Shown here piece after piece: positions 13,757 through 20,293 of a DNA stretch of 20,293 nt (position 1 is the first letter of the stretch; the number at the start of each line of letters is the position of its first letter). Source of the DNA: Candidatus Eisenbergiella stercorigallinarum (GTDB lineage Bacteria; Bacillota; Clostridia; Lachnospirales; Lachnospiraceae); NCBI GenBank assembly GCA_019120525.1, contig DWUW01000376.1, positions 1 to 20,293 on the forward strand, in the 5' to 3' direction. A program made the position numbers and the translations under genes. The notes under the pieces are model-generated. The model made no database searches and was not told where the DNA came from. It was given only the letters and a program-made list of their open reading frames with translations.

Positions 13757-15471
13757 ATGCCCCTCTCCTTTCCTCCCAGCCTGATGACCATGCATTCCCA
13801 GGGACGCAGCGTCAGCTCCTCTTTTTCAAAGAGCGGAGCCGTCTCATAATTGTCCAGAAGAAGCTCCGATTCGTTCATCAGCGCTTCCGTCGCGTCCGCC
13901 TCCGCGAGAGGCAGCCGCGTTTCCTCTGAAAGGGCGCTGGTTACGACCAGGATACGGTTTCTTTCGTCCCTTCTTTCATAGGCGAGGATGCCGCTTCGAT
14001 CCTGTAAACGGGGGATCAGCTCCCCGTAAATGAAGGTTTCCTCCAGGTCGGGCCGCCTGCGCACGGCCACCAGCTTCCGGTAAAAATGCAGCAGGGAATC
14101 CGGGTCCTTTTCCTGCGCTTCATAATTCAGCCACGTGTAATTGGGATTGACCGCAAACCAGGGCGTCCCCGTGGTGAAGCCCGCGTTTTCGCTGCCGTCC
14201 CACTGCATGGGCGTGCGGCTGTGCTCCCTGCTGTTACTGTTGATCCGGAAAAGCGCCTCCTCCGGCGTCAGACCTTTTTTCAGAAATTCCTCATATTCCG
14301 CATGGGTGGGCGCATCCACGTATTCGTCCATGCTCTTTTTCGGGAAATCCCGCATCCCGATCTCCTGTCCCTGATAGAGAAACACGATCCCCGGAAGAAA
14401 GAAATTGGTCACGGGAAGCATGCGGATGCTGTGAGGATTCCGATCCTCCTTCGCCAGAAAACGGTCGATGCACCTGTTCTTATCATGATTTTCCAGGAAA
14501 TTGCAGAGAAGCCCCCTGCCGTCCACCACCTTCTGCGCCTCAAACAGCTTGTCCCGGTAGTCGTTGAACATCCCCAGGGTGTCGCCGTTCCATTCCGGAT
14601 AATATACATTGTGATGGGTATGGCTGAAGTCAAAGACCGAGCTGAAGCTTCCGTTCTCTCCGATCACGGCCTCCACGTCTTCCGGCTTCATATTGTCATA
14701 CTCCCCGATCGTCAGCGCGTCCGAAGGGGCGAACGCCTTCTCCTTCAGCTCCAGCAGAAAATCGGAAAGGCCCTTCACATTATTGATATGATCGAACGCC
14801 AGGCACAGCCCGTCCGGGCCGTCCGCCGGCAGGTCCTCATAATCATAGTTTTTCTTCAGATGGCTGATCGCATCCAGACGGAAGCCGCCGAGTCCCAGCT
14901 CCATCCATTCCCTTATGATCCGGCAGATCTCCTCCCGAAGCTCCGGGTTTTCCCAGTTCAGATCCGGCTGCTGCTTCGTGAACAGGTGCAGATAATACAG
15001 GTTTTCCCGCCCCGGCACCTTCTCCCAGGCGCTTCCCCCGAAGATGGAGCGCCAGTTGTTGGGCGGCCCGCCGGCCCTGCCCTCCCGGAACACGTAATAA
15101 TTCCCGTATTTCCCGTAGGGGTCGCGCAGCGCCTTTTGAAACCACTCATGCTGATCGGAGGAATGGTTCGCCACCAGATCCATCAGGATCCGGATCCCCT
15201 TTTCCTTCGCCTTCGCGATCAGCTCCTTCATGTCCTCCATGCTGCCGAAGCAGGGATCGATGTCCATGTAGTCGGACACATCGTATCCGTTGTCCACCAT
15301 GGGCGACGGAAAGACCGGACACAGCCAGATCACGTTCGCGCCCAGCGCCGCTATTTTGTCCAGACGCCGGATCACGCCCTGCAGGTCTCCGATCCCGTCC
15401 CCGTTGGTGTCCTGAAAGCTCTTGGGGTAAATCTGATAACCGACCGTACGGTGCCACCATTGCTTTTTCAT
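13750..15471 (-). CDS. GH13 alpha-glucosidase, probable alpha-1,4 type
   Basis: A 573-residue cytoplasmic GH13 enzyme, paralogous to its neighbour. The calcium loop DTNGDGIGDL is intact. Catalytic residues: Asp200 (GGFRLDAI), Glu257 (LTIGEYDN) and Asp330 (LENHDKNR); the QPDLNWENP region is conserved. The residue after the nucleophile is Ala201, which in this group goes with alpha-1,4 rather than alpha-1,6 cleavage, so maltose or malto-oligosaccharides are likely substrates. Confidence in the family is high, in the exact linkage moderate. ATG at 15471 with GGAGG at 6 nt. It follows the ROK gene by about 110-140 bp, and 77 bp separate it from the next glucosidase. A weak promoter candidate (TTGTAT, 17 bp, TAAGAT on the minus strand, roughly 15499-15527) lies just upstream. 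Confidence 0.92.
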   Translation of the reverse strand: MKKQWWHRTVGYQIYPKSFQDTNGDGIGDLQGVIRRLDKIAALGANVIWLCPVFPSPMVDNGYDVSDYMDIDPCFGSMEDMKELIAKAKEKGIRILMDLVANHSSDQHEWFQKALRDPYGKYGNYYVFREGRAGGPPNNWRSIFGGSAWEKVPGRENLYYLHLFTKQQPDLNWENPELREEICRIIREWMELGLGGFRLDAISHLKKNYDYEDLPADGPDGLCLAFDHINNVKGLSDFLLELKEKAFAPSDALTIGEYDNMKPEDVEAVIGENGSFSSVFDFSHTHHNVYYPEWNGDTLGMFNDYRDKLFEAQKVVDGRGLLCNFLENHDKNRCIDRFLAKEDRNPHSIRMLPVTNFFLPGIVFLYQGQEIGMRDFPKKSMDEYVDAPTHAEYEEFLKKGLTPEEALFRINSNSREHSRTPMQWDGSENAGFTTGTPWFAVNPNYTWLNYEAQEKDPDSLLHFYRKLVAVRRRPDLEETFIYGELIPRLQDRSGILAYERRDERNRILVVTSALSEETRLPLAEADATEALMNESELLLDNYETAPLFEKEELTLRPWECMVIRLGGKERGMN

Positions 15472-15577
15472 GGGAATCCTCCATCAATACAAGATTTGAG
15501 GCTATCTTACCGCAGGAAAGGGAGGAATACAATCTTTTTTTTCACACAAATGGCAGCATACAGAAGGCAGGATCTTG

Positions 15578-15688
15578 CTACTTTAATATCACTTCGTTCA
15601 CGCCTTCCTCAAAGAAATGATCTGCAACAATCTCGCCCGCCCCTATCACTCCCGCATCGTCCTTCAGCGCCGAGGTAAAAGGCAGACT
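15578..15688 (-). pseudogene. Out-of-frame remnant of the ROK C-terminus
   Basis: In the +1-shifted frame relative to the ROK ORF the sequence reads LPFTSALKDDAGVIGAGEIV, then a short tail to a TAG at 15578. This is the canonical C-terminal motif of ROK proteins (ALxDDAGxxGA), so these 36 codons belonged to the same gene. In the current frame they are read as a Gly/Arg/Cys-rich nonsense tail that stops at 15609. Confidence 0.75.
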
Positions 15689-16637
15689 GATTTAAAATAG
15701 AGATCGTAAGAAGGTCCTTCTGATCCACCATTTCAAAAACATCCTTCATCGTCAGCGCGTTCCTTTTCCGGTACAAAGGATGATTCTCCGCATTTTCCAG
15801 CTGTTCTCCCATTTTGCGCAAAACCGCTATTCCCGAACTCATCGCCTCCAGACAGCCCCGGTTCCCGCAGTTGCACAGCGGGCCGTTCAGATCGATCGTA
15901 ATATGCCCGAATTCCCCCGCGGTACTGTTCGCGCCCGCATTTATCTTCCCGTCCATGATCAGCCCGTTTCCGATTCCCATATCCACATCGATATAAACCA
16001 GGTTGGCGCATCCGGCCGCATTCCCATACCAGTATTCCGCGAGGGCGATCACGTTGGTATCCTTATTTACATAAACTGGCAGCCCTGTCCTCTCCTCCAG
16101 GATCTCTTTTAAAGGCAGATAGCTGAGGACGGGTATGTTGGGCGGCGTTAAAATGACCCCCTTTTTGCAGTCCACAGGCCCCGGAGTCCCCACCCCGATG
16201 CCAAGCAGGTCTTTTTTATCGATACCAGCCTGTCCTGTTACCCGGTCTACCGAATCCATGATCAGTCCCACAAATTCGCTCTGATTCAAAAAATCCTGCT
16301 CCATGGAATGCCTCTCGATCTTCAGGATCTTCCCCTTTAAATTCAGGAGCGCAATGCTCGTACTGTACTTATTGATATGGATTCCTATCGTATATTTATA
16401 ATTTTCATTCACGGCGTAGGAGTTCGCTTTTCTTCCGGTCTTACAGATTTCTTTCTGGTCTCCCCGGATCAGGCTGAGCGCCTCCAGCTCTTCCAGTATT
16501 TTCTTGATCGCCATAAAGGTAAGGCCCGTCATCGAGGCGAGCCCTGCCTTCGTCGCAGTCTGGTTCCTTCGAATATAGTTCAAAACAGTCCTGCGGTTAT
16601 AATTCTTCAGCTGTACCTGTTTCTCCTGTTCCTTCAT
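15609..16637 (-). CDS. ROK-family transcriptional regulator, 3' end disrupted
   Basis: A sugar-responsive repressor of the NagC/XylR type. An N-terminal winged HTH (residues 14-70) is followed by a ROK domain: GIGVGTPGPVD, the zinc site region GEFGHITIDL then CNCGNRGCLE (Cys255, Cys257 and Cys262), and ATP-fold motifs. The ORF is 342 residues, while intact relatives are near 380-400. Homology stops at about residue 323 (SAFYLG), where roughly 60 residues that should follow are absent, and the last 19 residues are frame-shifted nonsense. ATG at 16637 with an AAGGGGG-type site; the TTG at 16640 is less likely. It sits between the permeases and the hydrolases and is the obvious regulator of the operon. 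It probably still binds DNA, but ROK folding, inducer response or dimerisation may be damaged. Confidence 0.85.
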   Translation of the reverse strand: MKEQEKQVQLKNYNRRTVLNYIRRNQTATKAGLASMTGLTFMAIKKILEELEALSLIRGDQKEICKTGRKANSYAVNENYKYTIGIHINKYSTSIALLNLKGKILKIERHSMEQDFLNQSEFVGLIMDSVDRVTGQAGIDKKDLLGIGVGTPGPVDCKKGVILTPPNIPVLSYLPLKEILEERTGLPVYVNKDTNVIALAEYWYGNAAGCANLVYIDVDMGIGNGLIMDGKINAGANSTAGEFGHITIDLNGPLCNCGNRGCLEAMSSGIAVLRKMGEQLENAENHPLYRKRNALTMKDVFEMVDQKDLLTISILNQSAFYLGAEGRCGSDRGGRDCCRSFL

Positions 16638-16662
16638 CAAAAACCCCCTTCATCCCGACAGG

Positions 16663-17532
16663 TTATCCTTTTACCGCTCCGCCCAGATTCATTCCATCGG
16701 TAAAATATTTCTGAAGAAGCATAAATACCACAATGATGGGCAGAAGTACGATGGCGGACGCGGCCATCAGATAATTCCACTGCGTATTCGACTGGCTGAC
16801 AAAAATCTTCAGTCCAAGCTGCAGAGTAAAGGTTTCCGTATCCGTAAGATACAAAAGCGGTTTGATAAAGTCATTCCAGCTCCAGTTAAAAGAAAGCACC
16901 GCAACCGTCATGATCGCCGGCTTTGCCATGGGAAGCATAATGCTTCTCCAGATCCGGAAATGGGAGGCCCCGTCCATCTGCGCGGATTCTATCATGGAAT
17001 TGGGGATGCTGGAATAGAACTGCCGGAGCATAAAGATAAAGTATGCGGTCCCCATAAACTGAGGTACGATCAGAGGCAGGAACGTACCGACCCATCTCAG
17101 CTTCGCGTAAAAAACATACTGCGGGATCATGGTCACAAATTCCGGGATCATCATGGTCGCGAGTATGACAGAAAACAGAAGATTCTTCCCGGGAAATCTG
17201 ATCTTGGCAAACCCATAGGCTACCAGGGAATTCGCCAGGACGCCTCCGGCAACAGCAAACGCCGCGACGAACGTCGAATTCAGGAACCATTTTGTAAAAT
17301 CAGCGCTCTGCCAGGCGTCCTTAAAATTGGACCAGACCGGATGATGCGGATACCAGGTAATGGGATAGGAAAAAATTTCATCCATGCTCTTCAATCCGGT
17401 AGAAACCATAAACCACAGAGGCATAATCGCTGTCAGCGAACACAGGCACAGCACGCAGAAACAAATGACTTTAACCGTCTGCTGCTTCTTTTTTCTGCTG
17501 GCCAGCCCTCCTTTTTTCTTTCCGGTCATCAT
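16663..17532 (-). CDS. Sugar ABC transporter permease, MalG type (CUT1)
   Basis: A 289-residue inner-membrane permease with about six hydrophobic segments. The cytoplasmic EAA loop is seen as ESAQMDGASHFRIWRSIMLP, the docking site for the ATPase. The N-terminus MMTGKKKGGLASRKKK is basic, then the first segment VICFCVLCLCSLTAIMPLW. It ends GGAVKG, a typical CUT1 C-terminus. The frame opens further upstream, but the ATG at 17532 has GGAGG at 6 nt and overlaps the stop of the MalF-type gene (ATGATGA), so the two permeases are translationally coupled. No gene for the partner ATPase occurs in the window; a shared MsmK-like ATPase elsewhere is expected. Confidence 0.93.
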   Translation of the reverse strand: MMTGKKKGGLASRKKKQQTVKVICFCVLCLCSLTAIMPLWFMVSTGLKSMDEIFSYPITWYPHHPVWSNFKDAWQSADFTKWFLNSTFVAAFAVAGGVLANSLVAYGFAKIRFPGKNLLFSVILATMMIPEFVTMIPQYVFYAKLRWVGTFLPLIVPQFMGTAYFIFMLRQFYSSIPNSMIESAQMDGASHFRIWRSIMLPMAKPAIMTVAVLSFNWSWNDFIKPLLYLTDTETFTLQLGLKIFVSQSNTQWNYLMAASAIVLLPIIVVFMLLQKYFTDGMNLGGAVKG

Positions 17533-18449
17533 ACCTCTCCTCCTTCCGTATGGACCCAATATTTGGAACATACCAGGTTAAGCAGCGTTATCAGCATTAC
17601 GATCACCAGCAGGAACCAGGCCATCGCGCAGGCATACCCCATGTCATAATGAGTAAACGCTTCATTATAAATGTGAAGGTTATAAAACAGCAGTGAATTC
17701 GCCGGATCCCCTTTTCCGTTTTTACTCATGACAAGCGCTTCCTGAAATACCTGGAAAGCCCCGGTCATGCTGGTGATCATATCGAAGAAAATGATCGGCG
17801 ATATCTGAGGAAGCGTTATTTTCCGGAACTTCTGCACAAAGGAAGCCCCGTCAATCTCCGCAGCCTCATACAGTTCCTTCGGGACTGAGTTCATGGAGGA
17901 CAGATATAACAGCATGCTGGTCCCAAGCGCCCATATTCTCATCAATACCAGAGACGGCTTGGTCCACGCGGGATCGGAAAGCCATGCCGGCCCTTCTATC
18001 CCGATCAAGCGCAGCGCCGAATTGATCAGGCCGCTCTGAGGGGACAGCAGGAGGATCCACAGCTGATAAACCGCCACGCCGGACAATACCGTAGGCAGAT
18101 AGAAAAGCATCCGGAAAATTCCCGTCCCCTTCACCTTCTGGTTCAGCAGCGTCGCAAGGAAAATAGCGCAGATGCAGGAAAGCGGGACCGCAAGGACCAC
18201 GTAGTAAAGGGTATTTCCAAGGGCTTTCCAGAAAACCGGGTCCTTCACAAACATCCTGACATAATTCTCCAGCCCGATAAAATCCATCTGTGATGTAAAA
18301 TTGTAATTCGTAAAAGATGCATACAGGGAAAACAGAAGCGGCCCTCCCGTCAGGCAGATAAAGCCGATTATCCAGGGGCAGATAAAAAGATATCCGGACC
18401 GGGCTTCTTTCTTTTCCCTCACTGTCATTTTATGCTTTGATTTTTTCAT
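17529..18449 (-). CDS. Sugar ABC transporter permease, MalF type (CUT1)
   Basis: A 306-residue membrane protein with six predicted segments: SGYLFICPWIIGFICLTGG near residues 18-37 is the first. The EAA loop is ELYEAAEIDGASFVQKFRKI, followed by LPQISP. It lacks the large periplasmic insertion of E. coli MalF, as usual in Gram-positive CUT1 systems. It forms a heterodimer channel with the MalG-type protein and receives substrate from the lipoprotein encoded just upstream. ATG at 18449 with AGGAGG about 10 nt before. A 125-bp spacer with a strong hairpin separates it from the binding-protein gene. Confidence 0.93.
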   Translation of the reverse strand: MKKSKHKMTVREKKEARSGYLFICPWIIGFICLTGGPLLFSLYASFTNYNFTSQMDFIGLENYVRMFVKDPVFWKALGNTLYYVVLAVPLSCICAIFLATLLNQKVKGTGIFRMLFYLPTVLSGVAVYQLWILLLSPQSGLINSALRLIGIEGPAWLSDPAWTKPSLVLMRIWALGTSMLLYLSSMNSVPKELYEAAEIDGASFVQKFRKITLPQISPIIFFDMITSMTGAFQVFQEALVMSKNGKGDPANSLLFYNLHIYNEAFTHYDMGYACAMAWFLLVIVMLITLLNLVCSKYWVHTEGGEV

Positions 18450-18486
18450 TTCCAGTTTTCCTCCTGGCTTTTGAAATATCCAGATA

Positions 18487-18530
18487 TGACAGGGGCGGCA
18501 TCAGATAAATCCGTGCCGCCCATCCTGTCA
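18487..18530 (-). promoter_or_regulatory. Intercistronic hairpin between binding-protein and permease genes
   Basis: TGACAGG and GGCGGCA pair with TGCCGCC and CCTGTCA; a 3-nt bulge interrupts the stem and the loop is 13 nt. No T-run follows on the transcribed strand. Such hairpins commonly protect the 3' end of binding-protein mRNA and lower permease expression; that role is inferred from position. Confidence 0.6.
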
Positions 18531-18574
18531 GTTACAGCAGCGCCGTTCTCCGCCGCGCTGATGTTCTGTTTCTG

Positions 18575-19996
18575 CTATTCCGCCGCGTTCTCCGCAACCA
18601 GCTGTTCCACCTGCTGCTGCGCTTCATCCAGCGCTTCCTGCGCCGTCTTGTTTCCAAGAATAATTTCATCCAGATAAGGAAGCACCAGATCAGATGCGCC
18701 CGGAGCCGTCAGCCTGTCGAGCGTAACAACCGTAGTCGGCATTGCTTCCAGCGCGGCCTTAAATACCGGGATCTCCTGCAGGGACGGATCCTCGGCAGCC
18801 TCAATGTTCGCTACCGTATCATATACCTGGGAAGCCCAGTATATCTGAGACTCCTTGCTGGTAATGAATTTCGCGAATTCCCAGGAGCCTTCCACATTCT
18901 TGGCGCCATAAGGGATCTCCACGGAAAATCCGCCGCCCCAGGAATAATGCTCGCCGCCTTCGTTCAGGGCAGGCATCAGGGCAACGCCATAGTTTTTCTC
19001 CGGAGCATAATCACGTACCTTCGTAAACTCGGTAGGCGTATTCACCCACATCGCGACTTTCCCCACAACAAAGGGATTCGTCATGCCGCTGCCGAATTCC
19101 GCGGAGAAGCTGTCCAGGGTCTTTTTCCCGTAATATTCATAGAAATCCGTGTAAATGTTTTCAAACAGCTCCACCTTCTCAGGTGTGTTTACATAAACAT
19201 TCCCATCCGCATCCGTATAATCCTTGCCGTCCGCGCTGAAAGCCCACGCGTTCCACTCCAGAGTGCCGGGGAAGAATCCAAGACGCTCATAGCTTCCATC
19301 CTCATTCTGGATGTCCAGCTTTCTCGCATATTCCACCAGCTCATCCCAGGTCTGCGGAGGAGCCTCCGGGTCAAGCCCGGCCTCTTCAAAGGCATCCTTA
19401 TCATAATAAAGGATACGGGTGTCCGTTACATAAGGAAGGCCGTAAATGCCTCCGTCATATACCATCGCATCTGCCAGCTGAGGATAGAACTGATCCATGA
19501 ATCCTTCTCCCTCTGCCTCTACCAGTTCCGTCAGCTCGGTCGCCTGCTGAGCCTGGGCACGATGCGTAACGGTGCGGATATCCTGGATGATAATATCCGG
19601 CGGATCTCCCGCGGCCGTAGCTGCCAGGGCTTTTGTCCATACGTCACCCCAAGGATAATTCACATGAACCACTTCATACTTATCCTGTGACGCGTTAAAA
19701 TCGCTGCAGAGCTTTTCAATGACGGGGCCATACTGCTCGTCTCCCCACCAGTCCCACAGCTCCAGCTGGATACGCTCCCCGCTGTCCGCAGCCTCCGCTT
19801 CAGCCACTTCCTCCGCAGCCGTACTCTCTGCCGCGGCCGTGCTTTCCGCGGACTCCGCAGCCGTCTCTGCCGGCGCCGGTGCAGCGGCCGTCTCCGCTCC
19901 TGCCGCATCGTTTCCGGAAGTATTTCCGCATCCGGCAAGCAGGCTCGTTCCCAGCATGGCAGCCATGAAGAAACCAAGTGCCTTCTTTTTCATCAT
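18575..19996 (-). CDS. Extracellular sugar-binding lipoprotein (CUT1)
   Basis: A solute-binding protein of 473 residues. The signal peptide ends in the lipobox LLAGC (Cys23), so the mature protein is lipid-anchored on the outer face of the membrane. Residues 24-75 form an Ala/Glu/Ser/Thr-rich flexible linker. The bilobal domain follows: LELWDWWGDEQYGPVIEKLCSDFN at its start, DPPDIIIQD, GGIYGLPYVTDTRILYYDKDAF and WDELVEYARKL are standard for family-1 binding proteins. The sugar is not readable from sequence; the linked glucosidases suggest an alpha-glucoside. Two adjacent ATGs (19996, 19993) share GGAGG; the second has the better spacing. First gene of the operon, with a clear promoter and operator upstream. 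Confidence 0.94.
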   Translation of the reverse strand: MMKKKALGFFMAAMLGTSLLAGCGNTSGNDAAGAETAAAPAPAETAAESAESTAAAESTAAEEVAEAEAADSGERIQLELWDWWGDEQYGPVIEKLCSDFNASQDKYEVVHVNYPWGDVWTKALAATAAGDPPDIIIQDIRTVTHRAQAQQATELTELVEAEGEGFMDQFYPQLADAMVYDGGIYGLPYVTDTRILYYDKDAFEEAGLDPEAPPQTWDELVEYARKLDIQNEDGSYERLGFFPGTLEWNAWAFSADGKDYTDADGNVYVNTPEKVELFENIYTDFYEYYGKKTLDSFSAEFGSGMTNPFVVGKVAMWVNTPTEFTKVRDYAPEKNYGVALMPALNEGGEHYSWGGGFSVEIPYGAKNVEGSWEFAKFITSKESQIYWASQVYDTVANIEAAEDPSLQEIPVFKAALEAMPTTVVTLDRLTAPGASDLVLPYLDEIILGNKTAQEALDEAQQQVEQLVAENAAE

Positions 19997-20034
19997 TTTC
20001 CTCCATTCTCCTTTCGGAAATATTTTATGTCTGT

Positions 20035-20063
20035 ATACTACACTTCAGCAGTGCGCATGTCAA
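20035..20063 (-). promoter_or_regulatory. Promoter of the alpha-glucoside operon
   Basis: On the minus strand a consensus TTGACA (20058-20063), 17 bp, and TAGTAT (4/6, 20035-20040), giving a start about 30 bp before the binding-protein ATG. This is the best promoter in the window. Confidence 0.75.
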
Positions 20064-20098
20064 TGACTATTATTAAATAAAGTTTAATATATGTCATT
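20062..20098. promoter_or_regulatory. Nested 37-bp palindromic operator
   Basis: An inner perfect repeat TATTAAA (20071-20077) / TTTAATA (20083-20089) around a 5-bp centre lies inside an outer perfect repeat AATGAC (20062-20067) / GTCATT (20093-20098), all about the same centre at 20080; only three positions per side do not pair. The outer arm overlaps the -35. ROK repressors bind AT-rich dyads, so the ROK protein of this operon is the natural candidate. The stretch from 20099 to the window end is AT-rich and shows no gene. Confidence 0.65.
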
Positions 20099-20293
20099 TT
20101 CAGCTTTTTAACTAAATTTCTGAATTCGTTTTTGTATCATATCCCCAAACGCCAATCAAATTCCATAAATTTCTCCTCTGTACAAAAACACATTTGAAAA
20201 TTAGAACAGCTTCTATTCTCCTTCCCCTTTCTTTCTGTTCCATAATTTTCCGTAATTCCCGGGGATCTCCCTGGCTTTTCTCGCAAAAATTCA

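Noticed and set aside
14086..15678. 530-codon + strand ORF
   Set aside because: Antisense shadow of a GH13 gene with all catalytic motifs on the other strand.

Overview
The window looks like chromosomal DNA from a moderately high-GC gut Clostridia, most likely a Lachnospiraceae member (Bacillota). The clues are strong AGGAGG-type ribosome sites, a CUT1 sugar ABC operon with no ATPase of its own, a lipoprotein with a long Ala/Glu/Ser linker, an Rpn/PD-(D/E)XK nuclease with GIxE-type C-terminal repeats, and a two-component system next to a MacB/FtsX-type exporter. The assignment is inferred from gene content only.

Layout. 1-220 (-): start of an aldo/keto reductase, cut by the window edge. 482-1138 (+): TRIC/UPF0126 membrane protein, convergent with an Rpn-family nuclease at 1154-2290 (-). 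The nuclease has a good promoter at 2509-2537 and a leader with a terminator-like hairpin. Upstream of that promoter lies an AT-rich, non-coding kilobase holding eight regularly phased 37-38 bp palindromic units (2672-3081) and then a purine-rich degenerate repeat tract (3110-3264). 3353-4768 (+): a GNAT acetyltransferase fused to a family-2 glycosyltransferase, with an internal ribosome site at the junction. 4866-6026 (-): MFS transporter, preceded by a promoter and a possible 54-codon leader ORF. 6400-11880 (-): response regulator, histidine kinase, ABC ATPase and large permease, apparently a cell-envelope stress or peptide-detoxification module. A perfect dyad overlaps the likely -35 of the ABC pair. 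12032-19996 (-): an alpha-glucoside uptake and hydrolysis operon in the order solute-binding lipoprotein, two permeases, ROK regulator, two GH13 glucosidases.

How the genes fit together. The binding protein and permeases would import an oligosaccharide using an ATPase encoded elsewhere. The two cytoplasmic GH13 enzymes differ at the specificity residue after the catalytic Asp (Ala versus Val), so together they may cut alpha-1,4 and alpha-1,6 linkages. The promoter of the binding-protein gene carries a large nested palindrome, a natural site for the ROK repressor. That repressor gene, however, appears to have suffered an out-of-frame internal deletion near its 3' end, so the operon may be mis-regulated in this strain.

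The least explained sequences are non-coding: the 8-unit phased palindrome array beside the Rpn nuclease, and clusters of three to four back-to-back perfect hairpins in the spacers at 11893-12021 and 13687-13756. Part of one cluster recurs at 10133 with compensatory changes in its stem.
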